Assembly: GCF_018919265.1 (NCBI RefSeq)
Contig: NZ_JAHLQO010000005.1
Coordinates: 124,001-188,000, forward strand
Source of the DNA: Peptoniphilus ovalis
GTDB lineage: Bacteria; Bacillota; Clostridia; Tissierellales; Peptoniphilaceae
DNA: 64,000 nt
Reading direction: 5' to 3'
The position numbers were made by a program, and so were the translations under genes. Under the pieces are notes generated by a model, which saw only the letters and a program-made list of their open reading frames with translations, did no database searches and was not told where the DNA came from. Numbering within the stretch: position 1 is the first letter of the stretch; every line of letters starts with the position of its first letter. Of this stretch, positions 8,393-17,406 are shown piece by piece.

Positions 8393-9301
8393 TTAAAAAA
8401 CAATATAGTGATAAATAAAATATAGAATTACAAGTGCTATAATTGGCACAAAATTAAATAAATCAATGCCTTCCACATCTCTATATCTTATTTTTACTTC
8501 CTCTGTTATATTATTTTTCATACTGTTAAAAATCATTCTTATTAGAATAATTGAAACAATAGAAATTACAAATAAAATAATTATTATAAAAAGTTGTAGC
8601 GATCCAATCTCACGAGAAAGTCTTGTCTGCCACAAAAAGTCAAATACTCTTTGGTTTACATATCTTGCCGATAATACTGCAATCACATTGTTTATGAAAT
8701 GTGCAATAATTGCGGGATAAATTGATCCTGTAAGTTCTATTAATGTAGAAAACAAAAGTCCCAAGAAAAATGGTGCCACAAAATTTTGAATGTCAAAGTG
8801 AAAAAGTGCAAAGACAACTGCTGAACAAACTATGGAAAACTTAACTCCATAAACATTGTATGCATTTGTAAGAGTTGCTCTAAAGAAAACTTCTTCGCAA
8901 ATTGCAGGCACAAAACACATAAATATCAAATAATTTACAAGGGATACATTTTGAAGCATTACTTCCATGGGAAAGTTTTTATATTCGATAAAATTTCTAA
9001 GTAGTGACAAAAATATTCCATTTAGAAGAAGTATCACTGGATATGCAAGTATTGTAACGATTACTGTTTTTAAAACATTTATTGCCGGTGTCTTTTTAAT
9101 TTTTAAAATTTCTTTTATATTTCCCGTTGATGAAATAACAAGAGCCGGTATTAATACAATAAAAATTTCTGTAATAAAAGTACCCCAAAAGCTGTACTTC
9201 TCTTGAATATTAAATCCAATAGTAAGAAAAATTATTGCAAGAATTAATGTAAGTGTGTTGACACTCATTACATTTAAGTTTTTCTTTTTATAACTTCTCA
9301 T
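8393..9301 (-). CDS. CPBP family intramembrane metalloprotease
   Basis: Multi-pass membrane protein of 302 residues, about eight hydrophobic helices. It contains the three conserved CPBP (Abi/CAAX protease) motifs: EEVFFRATL, then FALFHFD, then HFINN, which supply the glutamate and histidine metal ligands inside the membrane. Family members process prenylated or bacteriocin-related substrates or act as membrane stabilisers; the substrate here is unknown. It follows hpt by one base, so it probably shares its transcript. Confidence 0.9.
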   Translation of the reverse strand: MRSYKKKNLNVMSVNTLTLILAIIFLTIGFNIQEKYSFWGTFITEIFIVLIPALVISSTGNIKEILKIKKTPAINVLKTVIVTILAYPVILLLNGIFLSLLRNFIEYKNFPMEVMLQNVSLVNYLIFMCFVPAICEEVFFRATLTNAYNVYGVKFSIVCSAVVFALFHFDIQNFVAPFFLGLLFSTLIELTGSIYPAIIAHFINNVIAVLSARYVNQRVFDFLWQTRLSREIGSLQLFIIIILFVISIVSIILIRMIFNSMKNNITEEVKIRYRDVEGIDLFNFVPIIALVILYFIYHYIVF

Positions 9302-9302
9302 C

Positions 9303-9821
9303 CTAGTCCTCTACATAATTATAAATATAAGGCACATTTCTGTAGTAGTCACCGTAATTTAAGCCATATCCAACTATAAATAAATCGTCAATTTCAAAAC
9401 CTACATAATCTGCTTCTATATCTGCTTTTCTTCTGCTAGGCTTGTCAAGTAAAACACAAGTCTTAATACTTTTTGGAGAATAAGTCTCGAGTTTATCAAC
9501 TACTGCTTTTAAAGTGTTTCCAGTATCAAGTATGTCGTCTACAACAAGTACATTTCTGTCTTTTATATTAGTTCTAAGCTCTGTCAGAAACTTAACATTT
9601 CCACTAGATCTCTCATCGTGACCATAGCTTGATGTTGTCAAAAAATCTATTTCAATTAATTTGTCTATCTCTCTAACTAAATCTGCAGCAAAAATAAAAC
9701 TTCCCCTCAAAAGAGAAATGATAACAAAATCATCTTCAAAGTCATTTTCTATTTTTTCTGCCAATATTTTAACTTTATTTTTAATCTCATCTTGAGAAAA
9801 TAATAATTCTTTTCTTTTCAT
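9303..9821 (-). CDS. hpt: hypoxanthine phosphoribosyltransferase
   Basis: Purine salvage enzyme joining hypoxanthine or guanine to PRPP. The PRPP-binding signature VLVVDDILDTGNTLKAV is complete (about 92-108). The early SLLRGSFIFAADLVREI segment and the late DFIVGYG-like FIVGYGLNYGDYYRNVPYI segment are as in bacterial Hpt. Length, 172 residues, is normal. The ATG is preceded by a GGAGGAAT site. First gene ahead of the CPBP protease. Confidence 0.95.
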   Translation of the reverse strand: MKRKELLFSQDEIKNKVKILAEKIENDFEDDFVIISLLRGSFIFAADLVREIDKLIEIDFLTTSSYGHDERSSGNVKFLTELRTNIKDRNVLVVDDILDTGNTLKAVVDKLETYSPKSIKTCVLLDKPSRRKADIEADYVGFEIDDLFIVGYGLNYGDYYRNVPYIYNYVED

Positions 9822-9929
9822 AATTTCAAGTATTCCTCCAATTCTATTATATCAAAAACTCTTTAAAATTCATCTTTTATTGATATTGGAAGATTTCTAA
9901 TATATAATTCAAATAAAGAAGGTGATTTT

Positions 9930-10442
9930 ATGAAAAACAGTTCTTTTGAACTTGCTCTAAATAAGCTATTAATACTTTATATAGTGAAAAATTTTCAGCA
10001 TAAGTTAGAAGAAAATGATTTAAGCTATTTTGTATTAAATATAGAATTATTTAATTACTTTTATTTCAAACAATATTTACAAGAACTTGAATCAGCCGGT
10101 CTGATATTATTTGATAAAGATAAAAAATACTATCTTTCTGAAGACGGCGAAAAAACTTTAGAAGTTTTATACAAAAAGATTCCAGAAGAAAATATTAATT
10201 TTCTAGACAAGGAAATGGAAAATTATATCCACGAATTAAATGTAAAAAATTCAGTAACTGCAAATATTTTAAAAGAAGATGATGGAATTTACAATCACTT
10301 TAAGATTAAAGATGGTGACATCAATGTATTAGACTTAAAAATAGAAGTTTCAGATGAAAATATGGCTAAGAAATTTTCTAGAAATTTTAAGAAAAATGCC
10401 GATAGAATTTATTCCGAAATTTTAAGGTTACTTTCTGAGTAA
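9930..10442 (+). CDS. DUF4364 family protein, winged-helix-like
   Basis: Cytoplasmic protein of 170 residues. The N terminus (LALNKLLILYIVKNF ... FNYFYFKQYLQELESAGLI) has the helix-turn-helix and wing layout of DUF4364 proteins of Clostridia, which are thought to be DNA-binding, though no target is known to me. The LSEDGEKTLEVL segment would form the wing and following helix. Two membrane-protein genes follow at 9 and 10 bases spacing, so a three-gene operon is likely. Confidence 0.75.
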   Translation: MKNSSFELALNKLLILYIVKNFQHKLEENDLSYFVLNIELFNYFYFKQYLQELESAGLILFDKDKKYYLSEDGEKTLEVLYKKIPEENINFLDKEMENYIHELNVKNSVTANILKEDDGIYNHFKIKDGDINVLDLKIEVSDENMAKKFSRNFKKNADRIYSEILRLLSE

Positions 10443-10451
10443 GGTGGTTTT

Positions 10452-10949
10452 TTGTATAATTTCATTTATATTTTTTTATTAATTATTTCAATTTTAATTT
10501 TATTTTTAGATTTATCTAGTATTAAAAAGAATTATATTTCCGATAGCATTGAATTTATTATAAGCAGCACAAACCTATTAGCTATTATATTTTTATGTTT
10601 TATAGGCAAAAATATTAGCCTAATATTTTTTGTTATCTTTAATTCTATTTTTTCATTAATCTATAAATCGAAGAAAAGTTTTAATATCATCCTATTAAAT
10701 TTAATTATTTTGATTTTTGTAATACCAATTATAAGTTTATATGGATCTACTTTCATAGAAAATGGAGTAAAGATTTACGCTTCTAATATTTATTTTGTAT
10801 TATTTGCTTTAATTTCAATTGTTTATTATATATTAAATACCTATACAGCAATTAAAATAGCAAAAGTTTCAAGAAATGAATTTTTAATTTTTATGATTCT
10901 TCAAACTTTTTTATATTTAGAATTTTTATTTATATTTTTTTACATCTAA
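10452..10949 (+). CDS. unknown small membrane protein, paralogue A
   Basis: Function not recognised. The protein has 165 residues and five or so hydrophobic helices joined by short Lys-rich loops. The start is TTG at 10452, preceded by AAGGTGG; no ATG offers a better site. It is a tandem paralogue of the next gene: both have a K-K-N loop after helix 1, a YKSKKSFNIILLNLI / YDKKKNFNIILLDLI segment, and a KIAKVSRNEFL / KFAKISRSQFI segment at the same places. Composition is very AT-rich even for this genome. Confidence 0.7.
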   Translation: MYNFIYIFLLIISILILFLDLSSIKKNYISDSIEFIISSTNLLAIIFLCFIGKNISLIFFVIFNSIFSLIYKSKKSFNIILLNLIILIFVIPIISLYGSTFIENGVKIYASNIYFVLFALISIVYYILNTYTAIKIAKVSRNEFLIFMILQTFLYLEFLFIFFYI

Positions 10950-10959
10950 GGGGAATTTT

Positions 10960-11454
10960 ATGTACGACATTTATTATATATTCTTAATTTTAGTTTTGCT
11001 TTTCTGCTTTTGCATGGATTTATACTTTTTAAAAAAGAATAAGTTTAAAGAAGAGCTTGGATTTTTAGCCATCAATGTAAACATACTCGCTCTGGTTTAT
11101 TTGTGCTTTACTGAAATTAAACTAAGTTTTGTTTCAATTATTTTAGTTAACACTATCTTTCAACCTATTTATGATAAGAAGAAAAATTTTAATATTATAC
11201 TTTTGGATTTAATTTCATTAATCATTTTAATTCCAATTACTATTTTAAATTCTAAATCTTTTCAATATGCAGAAAGTGTAGGAAAAGCTTCAAGTATTTA
11301 TTTTATACTTTTAATTGTATTTGCAATATTATTTTTATTAATGAATATTTACAACATGAAAAAATTTGCAAAAATTTCTAGAAGTCAATTTATTTTAACA
11401 ATTTTATTTCACATAATTATTTATGCTGAATTAATTTATTTTTATTTTCACTAA
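10960..11454 (+). CDS. unknown small membrane protein, paralogue B
   Basis: Tandem paralogue of the preceding gene, 164 residues, same helix pattern and shared motifs (KKKNFNIILLDLI, FAKISRSQFI). GGGG lies 7 bases before the ATG. The conserved cytoplasmic-type basic loops suggest that both proteins fold alike and possibly pair. There is no recognisable catalytic or transport motif. It ends just before a strong bidirectional terminator. Confidence 0.72.
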   Translation: MYDIYYIFLILVLLFCFCMDLYFLKKNKFKEELGFLAINVNILALVYLCFTEIKLSFVSIILVNTIFQPIYDKKKNFNIILLDLISLIILIPITILNSKSFQYAESVGKASSIYFILLIVFAILFLLMNIYNMKKFAKISRSQFILTILFHIIIYAELIYFYFH

Positions 11455-11455
11455 A

Positions 11456-11488
11456 AAAGAAGTTGCTATTTGTGCAACTTCTTATATT
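11456..11488. terminator. bidirectional terminator
   Basis: AAGAAGTTGC, loop, GCAACTTCTT with T-rich tails on both strands. It separates the plus-strand membrane pair from the minus-strand staygreen-like gene, whose stop lies inside it. Confidence 0.88.
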
Positions 11489-11951
11489 TTTTTAGGGATT
11501 TATAATCAAATCCTCCCTTGTACTGGACGAATTCATATCCATCAAGTACATATTCTTTTAATTGTTTTTCGATTATCTCTCTATTATGATTTTCATCTTC
11601 AGAATAATATATTTCTTTCACTGGTATATCTAAATCTTTAAGGTTTAGTTTTCTCTCGTACTTAGTCATCATAAGAAGTGAATTTATAATATGTCCTTTA
11701 AATATTATGAATCTTCCTTCAGTTGTATATTTTGAATTTTCATTGTCAAGATAGCATTTAAATACAAAATATCCATCTTCCCAATATCCAAAGACTTCAT
11801 CTTTATCTTCTGAGAATTCAAAATTATCAAAATCCTTAACTATACTTAAAAATAATTCTCCCGTGTCGTCGCTGTGAGCTAAAATATATTTTCTATCTTT
11901 TAAGTCTAAATCTCTCGCGTCTTTGTCTTCATATACATTTATCTTACTCAT
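11466..11951 (-). CDS. staygreen-like family protein
   Basis: 161 residues. The stretch RKYILAHSDDTGELFLSI (about 20-37), followed by DEVFGYW and a C-Y-L strand, matches my memory of bacterial staygreen (SGR) proteins, which carry R-x-YTLTHSD-x-TGELFL and RDEVLGEW. Plant SGR removes Mg from chlorophyll a, and some bacterial relatives have dechelating activity; the role in non-photosynthetic Firmicutes is not established. The C-terminal third is divergent. It overlaps the upstream ECF-like gene by 4 bases. Context with a NirJ/AhbD-like radical SAM enzyme hints at tetrapyrrole chemistry. Assignment is from recall, not a search. Confidence 0.55.
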   Translation of the reverse strand: MSKINVYEDKDARDLDLKDRKYILAHSDDTGELFLSIVKDFDNFEFSEDKDEVFGYWEDGYFVFKCYLDNENSKYTTEGRFIIFKGHIINSLLMMTKYERKLNLKDLDIPVKEIYYSEDENHNREIIEKQLKEYVLDGYEFVQYKGGFDYKSLKKYKKLHK

Positions 11952-12475
11952 GCGTTAACAATCCTCTTTGAAAAAATAGAAACTGTGTACCTAGAAGCAA
12001 GTAAACCTATTAAATAAATCACAATTGTAATAACTACAGTTGGAATTATGCCAGCTTGCACAAATCTTGATTGTGGAACGAAAATATTAACTATAAAAAA
12101 TGATGTCCAAACTGAAAGTGAAGACCTAATTGGCACAGAGTAAATAATATTTCTAACTTCATTATAATTTCTAAAAATTAATAGAGTTATAATATCGGCA
12201 ATTATTCCACTCAGTACGCCTGCCAAGGCTCCAAACAAAGTCATCCTCATCATATAAATTCCGTAGCACAATGAAATCAGTGTGACTGTTCCTATTTTTC
12301 TAGTTTTTAAAATAGTAGCTGTATAAATAAAGGCAAAAACTGGTGCAGTTATTAAAACTCTTGAAGATGGTATGGGAAGAGTAAGCGATAAAGAATACAA
12401 GACCTTCCCTATTACAATCATCATAGCTAGAGATAGTCCCATAAGAACCCAATCTTTCACTCTAAATTTCTTCAT
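11948..12475 (-). CDS. ECF transporter S-component-like membrane protein
   Basis: 175 residues with five or six hydrophobic helices. The AGVLSGIIADIITLL segment near the middle is typical of substrate-binding (S) components of energy-coupling-factor importers, possibly the MptD group, and size fits. No ATPase or T-component gene is adjacent, as expected for group II ECF systems that share one energising module. It starts directly after the radical SAM stop and overlaps the staygreen-like gene by 4 bases. The cargo is unknown; the neighbours suggest a tetrapyrrole or its precursor. Confidence 0.7.
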   Translation of the reverse strand: MKKFRVKDWVLMGLSLAMMIVIGKVLYSLSLTLPIPSSRVLITAPVFAFIYTATILKTRKIGTVTLISLCYGIYMMRMTLFGALAGVLSGIIADIITLLIFRNYNEVRNIIYSVPIRSSLSVWTSFFIVNIFVPQSRFVQAGIIPTVVITIVIYLIGLLASRYTVSIFSKRIVNA

Positions 12476-13459
12476 TTAACCACCTAAGCTACAATAATTA
12501 TCAAATTCCAAATAGTCTCCAGTGTTTGCAAAAGCTCTCGCCCTGCATCCGCCGCAAACTTCATTAAAATTACAAGTTCTGCATCTTCCCTTGTAATTTT
12601 CAAAATTTCTTAGATTATTAAAAACTTCACTATCTTTCCAAATATTATAAAAAGATTCTTCCCTTAAATTGCCTGCTTCAACTTCTGCATAGGGACAAAT
12701 ATTTACCCTTCCATCGTATACAACAGAGCAGTAATTTGTTCCTGCAATACATGCCTTTCTAACTCTTGGATCAAGACCCATCTCTCTTGCAATTACAGTG
12801 GACTGTGGTGCACAAGTTGGTTTTATGAACAAATCAGACTCATATTCTAAAACTTCTTTAATTGCTCTTGTGTACTCCTCTTTAGTTAGATAAACTCTAT
12901 CTAAGTTTTTACCGCGACCAGTCATTACAAGAAATAGCACATGAACAGATGATGCACCGAGCTCCTCTGCAAAGTCTAAAAGTTCGTGGATTTCACCAAG
13001 ATTAATCTTAGAGATAGTAGTGTTTATTTGAAATTTAATGCCATTATCTCTTAAAAGTTTTATTCCCCTCAAGGTTTCATCAAAAGCGCCATTATATCCT
13101 CTAAAGGCATCGTGTCTATTTTTGTCAGTGGAGTCAATTGATATTGCAACAGAATTAATATATTTTTTAATTTCATCAATATTATTTTCTGTTATAAGAG
13201 TTCCATTACTTCCAAGAGCTGTAAAAAGTCCAAGGTCTTTAGCATATTTTGCAAGTTCGAAAATATCACTTCTCATAAGTGGCTCTCCACCACTTAGCTT
13301 AAGCATATTAAAACCTGATTTTTTAATATCTCTAAAAAGTTCCTTTGCTTCTTCAGTAGTAAGCTCATCTGAAATATCTACATCTTCTTTAGAATTTCTA
13401 TAACAATGTTCACAATAGAGGTTGCATTTTTTTGTAACATTAAATGATACAATATTCAT
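12476..13459 (-). CDS. radical SAM/SPASM protein, NirJ/AhbC/AhbD-like
   Basis: 327 residues. The radical SAM cluster motif is C12-x3-C16-x2-C19 (CNLYCEHC), with LKLSGGEP as the AdoMet motif. Features typical of the haem-d1/alternative-haem enzymes NirJ, AhbC and AhbD are present: FRGYNGAFDETLRGI, a TGRGK loop, PTCAPQ, and a C-terminal SPASM-type set ending CGGCRARAFANTGDYLEFD. Those enzymes remove or alter side chains of haem precursors. The first gene of a tight three-gene operon with an ECF-like and a staygreen-like gene, and directly downstream of catalase. The exact reaction cannot be told; a peptide-modifying SPASM enzyme is the alternative. Confidence 0.82.
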   Translation of the reverse strand: MNIVSFNVTKKCNLYCEHCYRNSKEDVDISDELTTEEAKELFRDIKKSGFNMLKLSGGEPLMRSDIFELAKYAKDLGLFTALGSNGTLITENNIDEIKKYINSVAISIDSTDKNRHDAFRGYNGAFDETLRGIKLLRDNGIKFQINTTISKINLGEIHELLDFAEELGASSVHVLFLVMTGRGKNLDRVYLTKEEYTRAIKEVLEYESDLFIKPTCAPQSTVIAREMGLDPRVRKACIAGTNYCSVVYDGRVNICPYAEVEAGNLREESFYNIWKDSEVFNNLRNFENYKGRCRTCNFNEVCGGCRARAFANTGDYLEFDNYCSLGG

Positions 13460-13469
13460 TTTTACCTCC

Positions 13470-13500
13470 TATAAAATAATTGCCTCAGTTAAGAGGCAAT
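13470..13500 (-). terminator. intrinsic terminator of katA
   Basis: Read on the minus strand: ATTGCCTC, loop TTAACT, GAGGCAAT, then a T-rich tail (TATTTTAT). It separates catalase from the radical SAM operon, though the tail is imperfect and readthrough is possible. Confidence 0.75.
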
Positions 13501-13523
13501 CATTATTTATTAAATTATCTAAA

Positions 13524-15248
13524 TTATAGTAGATAAGGGTCATTTTCCCAATCTGTAAGAGTTGTAGGATCTTCTACATTTGTATCTCTTCCTTCTGGTG
13601 GAAGGTCTTTTGCTGATTCTGGTTCAGCAGGATCTGTAGGGTAGTTTAGATCTTGATCTCTACTATTGTATTTTTCCCATTCATCACGAGAAGCAATGTC
13701 ACTTGGTTCTAAGTCAACTGTATCAATATCAATTCCTAGAGCCTTAGCAACTCCCTTACCATATTCTGGGTCAGCAAAGTAGCAGTTTCTAATATATCTG
13801 TGTTTAATTTGCATAGTTGAGTCGCCCATGTTTCTTGCAGTATTTTCAAATAATACAAGTTTTTGCTCATCAGTCATTCTGTTAAATAACATTCCTGGTT
13901 GAGTAAAGTAGTCATGGTCATCTTCTCTAAAGTCATATCTCTTAACTTCTCCACCTTCATCATGTGGAATTTCAAGAGATGGTTCGTCTTTCCATGCACC
14001 ATATGAGTTAGGTCCATAGTGAAGCTCAGCACCCTTATTTCCATCAACTCTCATTTGTCCATCTCTGTGGAAGTCGTGAGGGTGTTCTACACCTTGAGGT
14101 GAGTTTACTGGGATTTGGTGATGGTTTACACCAAGTCTATATCTTTGAGCATCTGAGTAGAAGAAAGCTCTTGCTTGAAGCATTCTATCTGGTGAAAGTG
14201 CAATACCTGGCACTATGTTTGCTGGTGAGAATGCAACTTGTTCAACATCTTGGAAGAAGTTGTCAGGATATTTATTAAGCACATACTCTCCAACTGGAAT
14301 AAGCGGATAATCTTCCTTTAACCACATTTTAGTTAAGTCAAATGGATTTTGTGGATGATTTTCGGCTTGTTCTTCAGTCATGACTTGGATGTACATTTTC
14401 CATTTAGGGAAATTACCATTTTCAATAGCTTCATAAAGATCTCTACCTGCAGATTCTCTATCTTTACCATTTACCATTTCAGCTTCTTGGTCAGTTAAGT
14501 TTAAGATACCTTGCTGACTTCTAAAGTGAAACTTAACCCAGAATCTTTCGCCCTTGTCATTATACATAGAATAAGTATGTGACCCAAATCCATGCATATA
14601 TCTTAATGATGATGGAATACCTCTATCACTATTAATAATAGTAGTTTGAAGAAGTGATTCAGGAAGACTTGACCAAAAGTCAAAGTTTGTATTGGCACTT
14701 CTTAAATGAGATTTCGGATCTCTCTTAACAGCGTGGTTAAGGTCTATAAATTTCATTGGATCTCTAAAGAAGAAAACAGGTGTATTATTTCCTACAACGT
14801 CCCAGTTTCCATCTTCTGTGTAAAATCTAACTGCAAATCCACGAATATCTCTTTCAGCATCAGCTGCACCACGTTCACCTGCTACAGTTGACATTCTAGA
14901 GAAAACTTTACATTTATTGCCAACCTTGCTAAAGATTGCTGCCTTTGTATATTTTGTGATATCATGAGTTACTGTAAATTCGCCCCATGCACCCCATCCT
15001 TTAGCATGCATTCTTCTTTCAGGTATTACTTCTCTATTAAAATGAGCTTGTTTTTCAAAAAGCCATAAATCTTGAATTGATATATGTCCACGCTTTCCAG
15101 CTGTCATTGAATCTTCGTTATTATCTACAACTTGACCGCCAGCACGCCTTAAAGTAGGATCTTCATTAACATTTTGATTTCTACTTGGGACTGGATCTCC
15201 GGCCTTATTCTTAGCCATTGGGTCCATTTTTTTCTTATCGTCTGCCAT
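13524..15248 (-). CDS. katA: haem catalase
   Basis: 574 residues, somewhat longer than common small-subunit catalases (about 480-510), with an N-terminal polar extension and an acidic C-terminal tail. Key residues are visible: the distal His in RRMHAKG, the NNTPVFF region leading to [12 protein letters not shown], and the haem-ligand Tyr in [14 protein letters not shown]. It converts hydrogen peroxide to water and oxygen in the cytoplasm and needs haem. An AGGAGG-like site precedes the ATG. No haem-synthesis genes are in this window, so haem or a precursor may be imported; the downstream operon is a candidate helper. Confidence 0.96.
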   Translation of the reverse strand: MADDKKKMDPMAKNKAGDPVPSRNQNVNEDPTLRRAGGQVVDNNEDSMTAGKRGHISIQDLWLFEKQAHFNREVIPERRMHAKGWGAWGEFTVTHDITKYTKAAIFSKVGNKCKVFSRMSTVAGERGAADAERDIRGFAVRFYTEDGNWDVVGNNTPVFFFRDPMKFIDLNHAVKRDPKSHLRSANTNFDFWSSLPESLLQTTIINSDRGIPSSLRYMHGFGSHTYSMYNDKGERFWVKFHFRSQQGILNLTDQEAEMVNGKDRESAGRDLYEAIENGNFPKWKMYIQVMTEEQAENHPQNPFDLTKMWLKEDYPLIPVGEYVLNKYPDNFFQDVEQVAFSPANIVPGIALSPDRMLQARAFFYSDAQRYRLGVNHHQIPVNSPQGVEHPHDFHRDGQMRVDGNKGAELHYGPNSYGAWKDEPSLEIPHDEGGEVKRYDFREDDHDYFTQPGMLFNRMTDEQKLVLFENTARNMGDSTMQIKHRYIRNCYFADPEYGKGVAKALGIDIDTVDLEPSDIASRDEWEKYNSRDQDLNYPTDPAEPESAKDLPPEGRDTNVEDPTTLTDWENDPYLL

Positions 15249-15388
15249 AATTACCTCCTAATTTTAATTTTAAAATATATATATTTATATGAATATACAT
15301 TTATATTATACCCTTTGATTTTTTTAATACTCAAAATAAGAAAACTTTGTTTATAAATTGTACAATTTTAAAATTAAGTAAATAAAAA

Positions 15389-15715
15389 AACTGCTAATCT
15401 AGCAGTTCAGATTATTGACAATTAAAACCCACTATACATTTGAAAAAAGCCTAACAAATAGAGTTGTCTTCACAAAAGAAAAGAACCATACTAAACTTCG
15501 ATATGAGATCCACTTTTGTTTCGGGATTATATTGGGAAGAGGGCTGCCCTTTAGGGCTGTCCTCGCAAAAAAAGCATCAAAAGAAAAAAGGCAACTCTAA
15601 AGAACAGCCTACAAAGTTTAAAGCTGTATTTGTACATATCTTTACGTAAAAAATAGGTGTGATTTTGTTTTCACACCTACTTTGTCAACGTTATGAAACT
15701 GCTAATCTAGCAGTT
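15389..15715. mobile_element. MITE-like insertion flanked by a duplicated 19-bp hairpin
   Basis: AACTGCTAATCTAGCAGTT occurs at 15389-15407 and again, identical, at 15697-15715. Between them lie 289 bases with TTGACAA near the left end and its complement TTGTCAA near the right end, and an inner inverted pair AGAGTTGTCTT (15460) / AAGGCAACTCT (15588). A hairpin AGGTGTGA/TCACACCT sits at 15653-15676. This is what a short non-coding element with a target duplication would leave after inserting into the terminator of the cytidylate-kinase-like gene. Two 61-codon reading frames inside have no ribosome site. The rest of 15249-15388 is AT-rich katA upstream DNA. Confidence 0.5.
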
Positions 15716-16340
15716 ATTTTTTAATCTTTGAAACTTCAATTATTAAATTTACAATTTCATCTAAATCAAATTCCGATGAATTTAAACATATGTCATAGTT
15801 AACTCTGTCGCCCCAAGTCTTTCCAGTGTTTCTACTGTAATGATTTGAGCGTCTATTGTTTTCACGAGTTAGTTTAAGCTCAAGCTTTTCTTCTTTTATA
15901 TTATATACATTTAAAATTCTCTTTTCCTTAAATTCTTCCGATGCATATATAAAAACTTTAAGTTTTTCATCAGTCTCTAAGACAAAGTCTGCACACTTTC
16001 CAAAGATTACAGCCCTTCCCTCTTTTTCGATTTCTCTTATAGTTCTAGAATCTAAAAGAAATGCAGCATCATTTGCAGCCATGTCCTCTTGAGAATAGGA
16101 ATAATTTTGTCTGTATAAATCATAAATTGTACCTTGCAAGAAAGAGTCGTCCTTAGTTATATCCTCAGGTTTTACTTTCTTTTCAAGACTCATTAACTCG
16201 ATTAATTTTTCATCATAGAATTTATAATTTAATTTTTCAGCGACTTTTTTTGCAATTTCGTTGGCGCCACTTCCATATTCGCCATCAAAAGTAATTATAT
16301 TTTTAGATTGTTTGTTAAATATTTTATCAAAAAGTGACAT
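15714..16340 (-). CDS. cytidylate kinase-like family protein
   Basis: 208 residues with a P-loop-like start, ITFDGEYGSGANEIAKKVAEKL, where the usual GxxGSGK is modified to EYGSGAN, as in the cytidylate kinase-like family (AAK group, Pfam Cytidylate_kin2). The LID-like region holds RENNRRSNHYSRNTGKTWG, and the DICLNSS motif near the end is typical for this family. These proteins are abundant in Clostridia; actual NMP kinase activity is unproven. It stands alone, with its original terminator apparently displaced by the insertion described downstream. Confidence 0.82.
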   Translation of the reverse strand: MSLFDKIFNKQSKNIITFDGEYGSGANEIAKKVAEKLNYKFYDEKLIELMSLEKKVKPEDITKDDSFLQGTIYDLYRQNYSYSQEDMAANDAAFLLDSRTIREIEKEGRAVIFGKCADFVLETDEKLKVFIYASEEFKEKRILNVYNIKEEKLELKLTRENNRRSNHYSRNTGKTWGDRVNYDICLNSSEFDLDEIVNLIIEVSKIKK

Positions 16341-16396
16341 CTTACCACCTCTTCTAATTTATATTATATATCATAATAAATCATTGTGAAATATAT

Positions 16397-17293
16397 CTAA
16401 AATTTTTCTGAATGTATTGTAAAATATTTCTCAATGGGAATTTGTGCAAGTAAAGTAGCAATAAATATTAAACTTGCTCCAGCTATTTCTCTTAAGTCCA
16501 TGGCTTGGCCAAGGATAATCCAACCAAAAAGTGCACCAAAAACTGATTCAAGTGAAGAAATCATTGATGCGATAACTGTGTCTAAATCTTTTAAAGCAAT
16601 TAGCTGAATTGTAAAACCAACTCCTGATGACAAAATCCCAACATATAAAATTGTCACATAGGATTTTAAAATATTTATTAATTCAAAATCTTCTATTAAA
16701 AGTGCAATTACATTTGAAATCACCGCGCACATTAAGAACTGAATTAACGAAACTAAAATTGCATTTGTGCCAGTTGAATACTTTGAAAGAAGCATCATGT
16801 GCACTGCAAAAGCTATTGCAGATAAAATTACTGTAATATCTCCTAAATTTATGTCAAAACTTTCCTTCACAGATAATAAATAAGTTCCAATAATTGCAAT
16901 TACTATACAAATTATAATTTTGGGTGGAATTTTCTTTCCTAAGAATAAACTGATTATAGGGATTACAACTATATAAAGAGCAGTTAAAAAACTAGCCTTA
17001 CCTGCAGTGGTATGTAAAAGTCCAATTTGTTGTAAATTGATAGAAATTGTGAATACAATTCCACAAATCATTCCACCCCTTATAGTTTTTTCTTTGCTAT
17101 AATCCTCAATTATCATCTTTTTATTAAAAAATAAAAATGTAAGAATTAAAAACACAACTGCAACATAAGACCTTGCTGCTGTAAAGGTAAAGGGTCCTAT
17201 TAATTCCATTCCTTCAGTTTGTGCTACAAAGGCAAGTCCCCAAATTATTGATGTTATAAATAGCATTATTACAGCTTTAAATTCTCTAGTCAT
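16397..17293 (-). CDS. EamA/DMT-family transporter
   Basis: 298 residues with ten predicted membrane helices made of two EamA repeats. The opening SIIWGLAFVAQTEGMELIGPFTFTAAR motif and the second-half GVGFTIQLIALKDLDTVIASMISSLESVFGALFGWIILG motif are characteristic of the drug/metabolite transporter superfamily (exporters of amino acids or metabolites). The substrate is not predictable. It is divergent from pepA, with about 110 bases between, which must hold both promoters. Confidence 0.9.
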   Translation of the reverse strand: MTREFKAVIMLFITSIIWGLAFVAQTEGMELIGPFTFTAARSYVAVVFLILTFLFFNKKMIIEDYSKEKTIRGGMICGIVFTISINLQQIGLLHTTAGKASFLTALYIVVIPIISLFLGKKIPPKIIICIVIAIIGTYLLSVKESFDINLGDITVILSAIAFAVHMMLLSKYSTGTNAILVSLIQFLMCAVISNVIALLIEDFELINILKSYVTILYVGILSSGVGFTIQLIALKDLDTVIASMISSLESVFGALFGWIILGQAMDLREIAGASLIFIATLLAQIPIEKYFTIHSEKF

Positions 17294-17406
17294 AATCTCA
17301 CCACCTGATAATTATCATATCACAAACTTTTCTTTTAAAAAATATTTATAAAGGGCTAAACTAGAAGTTTTTTTAATCTAATGTATAATATGAATAGAGG
17401 TGAATT

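Noticed and set aside
13524-15248. Catalase as a broken or inactive copy because it is long
   Set aside because: All haem and catalytic residues are present, and the extra length is in polar terminal extensions.
15415-15649. Two overlapping 61-codon frames
   Set aside because: They sit inside the MITE-like insertion, lack ribosome sites, and overlap the hairpins.
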